A DNA stretch of 45,125 nt from Candidatus Zixiibacteriota bacterium. Its GTDB lineage: Bacteria > Zixibacteria > MSB-5A5 > GN15 > JACZUZ01. A program made the translations under genes and the position numbers. Position 1 is the stretch's first letter. Every line of letters starts with the position of its first letter. The stretch covers positions 1-45,125 of the forward strand of contig JAJRPM010000016.1 of assembly GCA_024280775.1 (NCBI GenBank), written 5' to 3'. This document shows positions 41,870-45,125 of this stretch, one piece after another. The notes under the pieces are model-generated. The model ran no database searches, was not told the origin of the DNA, and saw only the letters and a list, made by a program, of their open reading frames with translations.

Positions 41870-43908
41870 CGGTTTTCCTCACTAACACTATCGAGAACAT
41901 TCTGCGGAACAAACCAAGTCTCCCACTCACAGTCGAAGCCGCCACCCCAAATACCTGCGGCCTGCCAGACGCTATTGTTTGCGCCGTATCCGTCATAGTC
42001 ATCGAGGCCGCCCAAATCCAACAGCAAACCAATCGAGCCAAATTCACGACGAGGGTTGCCGTAGCCATGTGTGTTTTTCGGATTCCCTATGTGATACCTG
42101 TCGTCTCCCGAAACATCAGAGAGCAAACCCACTCCATTGGCTGAACCAGCCGCTTGCGATAAATCCACCGCGAGATACACATCATTGCCGCGTCTGTCAT
42201 AGAGCGCTCCAAATGAATAGTCATGCCCGCAACCCTGCGAAACACCTTTACTGCGATATACATCATCGCCGTCATTGTCCACCAGGATTCCCAATGTCAT
42301 ATGTGTCCCGGCGCCCTGTGCGTATTGATAGGCCAAGTATTGGTCTGAGCCGCTCTTGTCGAACAGGAAACCGATGCCCCGCCAATAACTGGAACCTTGG
42401 GCGAAAATATCTCCCACATAGGTATCATTGCCCGAAAAATCCAACAGTCCCCCGATGCCCCCTGAGAGATGTGGCCGCAGTCCATAACCGAATCCCTGCG
42501 AAAGTGTCAGGTAGTGATTGTCATAGCGCAAATAGTCACTGTATTTGTTCCCTGCGATGTAATTGTCATTGCCATGTCTATCTATCAAAAGACCGGCGCC
42601 GACACTAAACCCCATGCCCTGCGATAGCAATGCCGCGCGATACATATCATGTCCGTCGCGGTCGAATAACACACCCAAACCAAAACCGCCAGCGCCCTCT
42701 GTGAATGTGTCACCTAAATAACTATCATCACCTTCGGTGTCATACAAAATCCCGACTCCGAAAAACCCTGAGCCGATTGAATAGTTCGACCCGCGGTAAA
42801 CGTCATCTCCGCCCAAGTCGATTAGCATACCGACTGAAAACATCCCCGAGCCAATAGTGTAAGCCGTTTCTCCATTGTAGATGTCATCACCAGATAGATC
42901 GATGATGATTGTCGGATGCGGTTTTGCCGGATTGTAACTGAGGTCATAGCGGTCATTACCGCCCAGATCTATTATTACCGAATATTCCCCGCGATGATAG
43001 TCATCACCGGGTCCACTGATTTTCCAGTCTTTGTATTTTCCCAAGTATGAATTAGCGCTGACTCGATCAGGAATTTCAACTTCCGATTTTAGCACGGACT
43101 TCATCGAAACACCACGTTTCCCCAGCGCCGTGACAAACATCTTTACCTGACGAAGTGTCTCAACAAAACTAGTGACACCTTCCTGAACCAGAAATTCCGA
43201 ACGAAATCTAACGCCGATATCGGCAAGTTTGACAGTTTGCCGACGTTCGGCCTGTTGGATTGAGTCTATTGAATAGATATTACGTTGATTGACATTCGCA
43301 TCTTCAAGCAAAATACCGGGCGTCACGTTCCTGATAAACTTGCGCTCTTTTGCGCTCAGTTTTGCCAGCGCCGAATCTGTTGCGGCGGGAAGTGTAGCAA
43401 ACACCAGCGGGTAAAGGGCAGTCAATAGCGCATTGAGATCATTGTTCTGATAGTACAAATTAACACCACTGAGCAATGACATCGGCGCCTCAGCAACAGC
43501 GGCATTTTGTACGCCGGAGCCACGGCGCAAATCTTTCCGCGCTCGGTTCAAAACCTGCTCAATCGTCTCAGCCTCAGCTTTCGACCAGTCATCGACATAG
43601 TCAACCAATTCAAGAGGATGGTGATTCAAATGCACAAATCTCTCCAACCCATACTTATCCGGAGGCATATAATCATCACGGAACCCAAAATCACTCCGAC
43701 GCAAATGTTGGTAGGAGAGCAATGTCTCAAATCCCTGCTTTTCTCTTTCCTGAATTTCGGTGATTGTTAAGACTGTCGAATCACTTGCCTGGGCATAAGT
43801 GGTCTGGGAGGGAAGTAAGGCGCATATGCAAGCGGCGCTCACTAGAATCAAGCGAAAACCAGCGCGGAGTATTTGAGAAGAGAGGGTGTCAGAATCTACT
43901 AACTTCAT
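41866..43908 (-). CDS. Secreted protein with twelve DxxGxDxY repeats, unknown function
   Basis: A 680-residue protein that I cannot assign to a named family. A signal peptide (residues about 1-40, ending TTYAQA) is followed by a largely helical domain (about 45-290). Residues 309-642 hold twelve copies of '[VI]GxLhDxxG[DN]DxY', for example GMLIDLGGDDVYRG, GVLFDRDGHDMYRA and GILVDNDGDDVYRS. The first Asp falls at 314, 337, 364, 390, 416, 443, 490, 517, 544, 571, 598 and 631, so the period is 26-27 residues with one 20-residue insertion. 'SQGxG' elements fill the second half of each unit. The 'GGxDxY' core recalls calcium-binding RTX loops, suggesting a metal-bound beta-solenoid (inference). 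The coupled HEAT gene follows. Confidence 0.85.
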   Translation of the reverse strand: MKLVDSDTLSSQILRAGFRLILVSAACICALLPSQTTYAQASDSTVLTITEIQEREKQGFETLLSYQHLRRSDFGFRDDYMPPDKYGLERFVHLNHHPLELVDYVDDWSKAEAETIEQVLNRARKDLRRGSGVQNAAVAEAPMSLLSGVNLYYQNNDLNALLTALYPLVFATLPAATDSALAKLSAKERKFIRNVTPGILLEDANVNQRNIYSIDSIQQAERRQTVKLADIGVRFRSEFLVQEGVTSFVETLRQVKMFVTALGKRGVSMKSVLKSEVEIPDRVSANSYLGKYKDWKISGPGDDYHRGEYSVIIDLGGNDRYDLSYNPAKPHPTIIIDLSGDDIYNGETAYTIGSGMFSVGMLIDLGGDDVYRGSNYSIGSGFFGVGILYDTEGDDSYLGDTFTEGAGGFGLGVLFDRDGHDMYRAALLSQGMGFSVGAGLLIDRHGNDNYIAGNKYSDYLRYDNHYLTLSQGFGYGLRPHLSGGIGGLLDFSGNDTYVGDIFAQGSSYWRGIGFLFDKSGSDQYLAYQYAQGAGTHMTLGILVDNDGDDVYRSKGVSQGCGHDYSFGALYDRRGNDVYLAVDLSQAAGSANGVGLLSDVSGDDRYHIGNPKNTHGYGNPRREFGSIGLLLDLGGLDDYDGYGANNSVWQAAGIWGGGFDCEWETWFVPQNVLDSVSEENR

Positions 43909-43958
43909 CTCGCCAAAATAGGGTAGCGAGATTCCATTAACAAGATTGAACAGCAGCA

Positions 43959-44063
43959 GTCATTGCGAGCGAAGCGCGGCAATCTCAAACGATTCGAGCT
44001 GCGGCTTCTTGCAACGAGATTGCCACGTCATCAGGCGCCTTGCGCCTGATTCCTCGCAATGAC
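43959..44063. repeat. Composite ATTGCGAGCG-type inverted repeat
   Basis: GTCATTGCGAGCGAAGCGCG... (43959-43986) and GAGATTGCCACG...CGCAATGAC (44016-44063) face each other, giving outer ends GTCATTGCG/CGCAATGAC and inner gcaatctc/gagattgc. The right unit carries a different inner hairpin (tcaggcgcc/ggcgcctga type). It lies between the lipoprotein and the DxxGxDxY gene and reaches close to the lipoprotein stop. Confidence 0.82.
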
Positions 44064-44087
44064 TTGGATAATAACCTAGTAGCGTGG

Positions 44088-44516
44088 CTAGTCGTCGCCC
44101 GATGTTGAGGCGCTCCGAAAATCATATTCATCCCAACCCCGCCAGCAGCCGCTATGGGATGTGGCGGTGTCACGGACGAAGCCAAGGCTTTCGATATTTG
44201 AATTGGGGGCCTGAAGTTCGACTATCAGTGATTTTTCGAGAAAGACTACCGCGCAAGGTGTTGTTTGCGGATACCAGGCGCGGTTCATCACAAACCCCGA
44301 GCTGATTATCTTTTTCAGCAAGGGTTCAGGGCTCTCGAGAAGAGCTCTGCTAGTTACTTCGTACAGCGTCGCGGAACTTCCCGACGGGATACTTGACCAG
44401 TTTACCAGAACTGGAGTCGGCAAAGCGGCCGGTTGAGCGCTTCTTGTTGGCTTATCAGAACAACCAATTAATACCAGCGCTAATGATGTGAGGATGATGT
44501 TTCTCAGGGCTTTCAT
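44088..44516 (-). CDS. Putative lipoprotein, unknown function
   Basis: A 142-residue protein. Its N-terminus is MKALRNIILTSLALVLIGC followed by SDKPT, a lipoprotein signal with lipobox LIGC (Cys at residue 19). The mature part has SWSSIPSG-like and 'LYEVTSRALLESPEPLLKKI' segments, two further Cys (in QTTPCAVVF and HSGCWRGW) and ends near GDD. The Asp after Cys+1 (sequence CSD) does not place it clearly at the inner membrane. GGGAGG lies 5 nt before ATG 44516. A longer in-frame extension to 44585 lacks such a site. It is upstream of, and on the same strand as, the DxxGxDxY and HEAT genes, with a 179-bp gap holding repeats. Confidence 0.8.
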   Translation of the reverse strand: MKALRNIILTSLALVLIGCSDKPTRSAQPAALPTPVLVNWSSIPSGSSATLYEVTSRALLESPEPLLKKIISSGFVMNRAWYPQTTPCAVVFLEKSLIVELQAPNSNIESLGFVRDTATSHSGCWRGWDEYDFRSASTSGDD

Positions 44517-44649
44517 GTTTGCCTCCCAATGTATGTTTGAAATTCGAGAGAGAATCGAACCAGGCGGATATTGGCAGGATAGCATAAGCAGGACTAGTGG
44601 TCAAGAGGTTTTTTTGAAGCGTTGATCTATGTCTGAGCGGTGAAATCTC

Positions 44650-44768
44650 GTAGGTCGGGTTCCGGAGTCACATTCATGTGACGCAGAAACCCGACAATAT
44701 GCTAGTTTCGATAATCAGTAGAAATGTCGGGTTTCTTCACGTCTGCGACGCTACGGAACCCGACCTAC
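44650..44768. repeat. GTAGGTC...GACCTAC composite inverted repeat
   Basis: The left arm GTAGGTCGGGTTCCGGAGTC and right arm ending CGGAACCCGACCTAC are nearly identical to the element at 2460-2584. The loops (cattcatg, gtctgcgac) and the 30-bp centre differ. No gene is seen from 44586 to 44985. Confidence 0.88.
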
Positions 44769-44854
44769 TAGACTAACGATTCATACAGAGCAATTCCACG
44801 ACAACATCACACGCCAAAATACCCAAGATTATCAGCTTCAATCGCCCCTCGTCT

Positions 44855-44872
44855 TGCCCGCGCAGGCGGGCA
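44855..44872. repeat. Intact 'cccgc-NNNN-gcggg' palindrome, with an IS-interrupted half copy at 44975-44985
   Basis: TGCCCGC-gcag-GCGGGCA is a 7-bp stem with a 4-nt loop, flanked by gtctt on the left and tccaggcaa on the right. At 44975-44985 the sequence cgcccgc-ctac, preceded by the tail ttgcctagg, is the left arm and loop of another copy. Its right arm is displaced by the IS starting at 44986. Confidence 0.85.
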
Positions 44873-44985
44873 TCCAGGCAAGCTGATTCCGCAGATAATC
44901 TTCTAGCAAAGTGTCCCGTCATCTTAACTCGTCAGTACACACATAGCAAGTTGCCATATAGTTAATTGCCTAGGCGCCCGCCTAC

Positions 44986-45124
44986 GGGCCTGTTGATAAA
45001 GTATTGGTATTTTGGATATTGAATCAATAGATTCTTTTATGCAAACGAAACGAAATTATTCCGAGAATTCGATGATGCTTTTGCCTTCATTGGATTCATT
45101 CATCCCCGAAGATCACTATCTTCG
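44986..45124 (+). mobile_element. 5' end of an IS1182-like insertion sequence, copy 2 (runs off the contig)
   Basis: Perfect reverse complement of 1-139. It begins GGGCCTGTTGATAAAG directly after the loop of a palindromic repeat. TTGATA (44993-44998) with a weak GATATT about 16 nt on could be the transposase promoter. Position 45125 (c) extends the reading frame by one base beyond what is seen at the other edge. Confidence 0.8.
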
Positions 45125-45125
45125 C
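45039..45125 (+). CDS. Transposase N-terminus, IS1182-like (partial, copy 2)
   Basis: ATG at 45039 opens 29 codons, the last being CGC, so the visible end reads SFIPEDHYLR. This matches the 'IPEDHLxR' N-terminal block of IS1182/IS5-like DDE transposases. It is identical to the copy at 86-1 as far as both can be read. The catalytic domain is outside the window, so activity cannot be judged. Confidence 0.72.
   Translation, partial: MQTKRNYSENSMMLLPSLDSFIPEDHYLR

Noticed and set aside
41979-43770. Plus-strand frames opposite the DxxGxDxY gene (for example 41979-42608, 43476-43763)
   Set aside because: They are opposite-strand shadows of a highly repetitive coding region; the predicted peptides are rich in His, Arg and Cys without any motif.
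1-45125. Linear plasmid or phage with terminal inverted repeats
   Set aside because: The 139-bp terminal repeats encode a transposase start and abut interrupted REP-type hairpins, and the interior is housekeeping chromosome with no replication, packaging or structural phage genes.

Overview
The window looks like one contig from the chromosome of an uncultured Gram-negative bacterium. Housekeeping genes sit among many intergenic palindromic repeats. Secreted proteins end in the 'NxPNPFNPxT' type-A sorting domain, an S-layer/T9SS-style C-terminus common in the FCB superphylum and its candidate phyla. This domain, a split methylmalonyl-CoA mutase, tRNAs without encoded CCA and generally weak Shine-Dalgarno sites fit candidate phylum Zixibacteria or a neighbour. 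That placement is inference from gene content, not a computed phylogeny.

Layout. (1) 1-1009: the 5' end of an insertion sequence, reading off the contig edge, followed by palindromic repeats and a 493-bp-period direct duplication. (2) 1068-7781: a small membrane protein, truA, purB, a phosphatidylethanolamine pair (psd, pssA), purS-purQ, a DUF4321-like protein, tatA and an unknown gene. (3) 7782-9518: a repeat and IS110-remnant region, two tRNAs (CAT and Val-CAC) and a minisatellite. (4) 9519-14608: a zinc-ribbon coiled-coil protein, guaB, RNase P RNA and recJ. (5) 14657-25359: a propionyl-CoA to succinyl-CoA module containing meaB, mutase large and small subunits, an MBL hydrolase, carboxyltransferase, biotin carboxylase, biotin carrier, a second mutase large subunit, a secreted unknown and the epimerase. 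(6) 25362-27411 on the minus strand: a compact group of a corrinoid methyltransferase/URO-D-like protein, a GAF protein, a 51-residue membrane protein missed by simple length cut-offs, and a BlaI-type repressor. (7) 27747-30783: an NtrC/PilR-type sigma-54 activator followed by two type IV pilin-like genes, each with a good -24/-12 promoter, and a strong terminator. (8) 30918-37171: two methyltransferase-like genes and two large secreted repeat proteins with sorting domains. (9) 37942-44516 on the minus strand: HDOD protein, RNase H-like exonuclease, HEAT-repeat protein, a 680-residue secreted protein with twelve 'DxxGxDxY' repeats, and a lipoprotein. (10) 44586-45125: repeats and a second, inverted copy of the same IS end.

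The observations most worth following are these. Both contig ends are the same IS (IS1182-like transposase start), and both copies are inserted at exactly the same point of the same kind of intergenic hairpin, directly next to its 4-nt loop. The 680-residue DxxGxDxY-repeat protein is translationally coupled to a secreted HEAT-repeat protein. The activator plus two sigma-54 promoters form a self-contained pilin regulon with a 13-bp triple repeat upstream. The phosphatidylserine decarboxylase has Ser-Ser where Gly-Ser is expected at the self-cleavage site.
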